From NCBI GenBank assembly GCA_945910225.1, contig CAMDYG010000006.1:1-64000 (forward strand): a stretch of DNA of 64,000 nt. Reading direction: 5' to 3'. A model generated the notes under the pieces. That model saw only the letters and a list, made by a program, of their open reading frames with translations, searched no databases and had not been told where the DNA came from. Made by a program: the position numbers and the translations under genes. The stretch comes from an uncultured Eubacterium sp. (GTDB lineage Bacteria > Bacillota > Clostridia > Lachnospirales > Lachnospiraceae). This document shows positions 63,967 to 64,000 of the stretch, one piece after another (position 1 is the first letter of the stretch; every line of letters starts with the position of its first letter).

Positions 63967-64000
63967 ATACGTTATAATTTAAGGATGTCAGCTGCATTTT

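Overview
The window is a 64 kb, AT-rich, intron-free bacterial chromosome segment with Firmicutes-type Shine-Dalgarno sites and many intrinsic terminators. The gene content fits a gut Clostridia member of the Lachnospiraceae: paired glgC/glgD, a class A PBP with a Thr/Glu/Gln tail, MecA, SpoVG, a QueT transporter, a clostridial 2[4Fe-4S] ferredoxin, indolepyruvate:ferredoxin oxidoreductase, and two very large cell-surface pectinases. The pectinases make a pectin specialist close to Lachnospira (Eubacterium) eligens my best guess. That is inference from gene content; no database was searched.

Layout. (1) 1-7.2 kb: a truncated repeat protein, a P-loop-less ATPase-fold protein overlapping a sirtuin, then a block resembling the origin-proximal region of Bacillus (DUF951, rpsF-ssb-rpsR, gdpP-rplI-dnaB). 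(2) 7.2-11.1 kb: ferredoxin, DUF1858 protein, mecA, and a Ser/Thr kinase-ATPase fusion overlapping a second ATPase-like gene; both lack the P-loop lysine. (3) 11.3-16.9 kb: GH18-type and amidase cell-wall hydrolases, then sua5-ywlE-rpiB-dCMP deaminase and a DUF402 protein. (4) 17-24.3 kb: a complete F1Fo ATP synthase operon whose c subunit carries a Na+-site signature, followed by a YwmB-like gene. (5) 25-31 kb: a methyltransferase, a large exported protein with a dead C39-like domain, and PBP1. (6) 31.1-36.2 kb, minus strand: prs, dnaI, dnaD, murC, with a dense DnaA-box array upstream of dnaD. (7) 36.4-39.2 kb: glgC-glgD and spoVG. (8) 39.2-47.9 kb: a PL9 pectate lyase and a CE8 pectin methylesterase sharing a C-terminal anchor motif. 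(9) 48-57.2 kb: pth-mfd, a DRE-TIM aldolase-like gene, ilvE, small and membrane-anchored proteins. (10) 57.3-64 kb: a GltD-like oxidoreductase with a giant hairpin leader, an acyl/aryl-CoA ligase-iorA-iorB operon, queT with a preQ1-I riboswitch, and a DUF1294 protein.

How the genes work together. Most is housekeeping: replication initiation and helicase loading, translation, energy coupling, cell-wall synthesis and remodelling, glycogen synthesis. The accessory part is the pectinase pair: the esterase removes methyl groups so that the calcium-dependent lyase can cleave polygalacturonate at the cell surface. The observations most worth following are the DnaA-box array, the minus-strand hairpin leader at 58.6 kb, the kinase/pseudo-ATPase pair, the Na+ signature in AtpE, and the near-identical tandem domain duplication in the pectate lyase. 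I found no CRISPR array, tRNA, rRNA, transposase or prophage gene.
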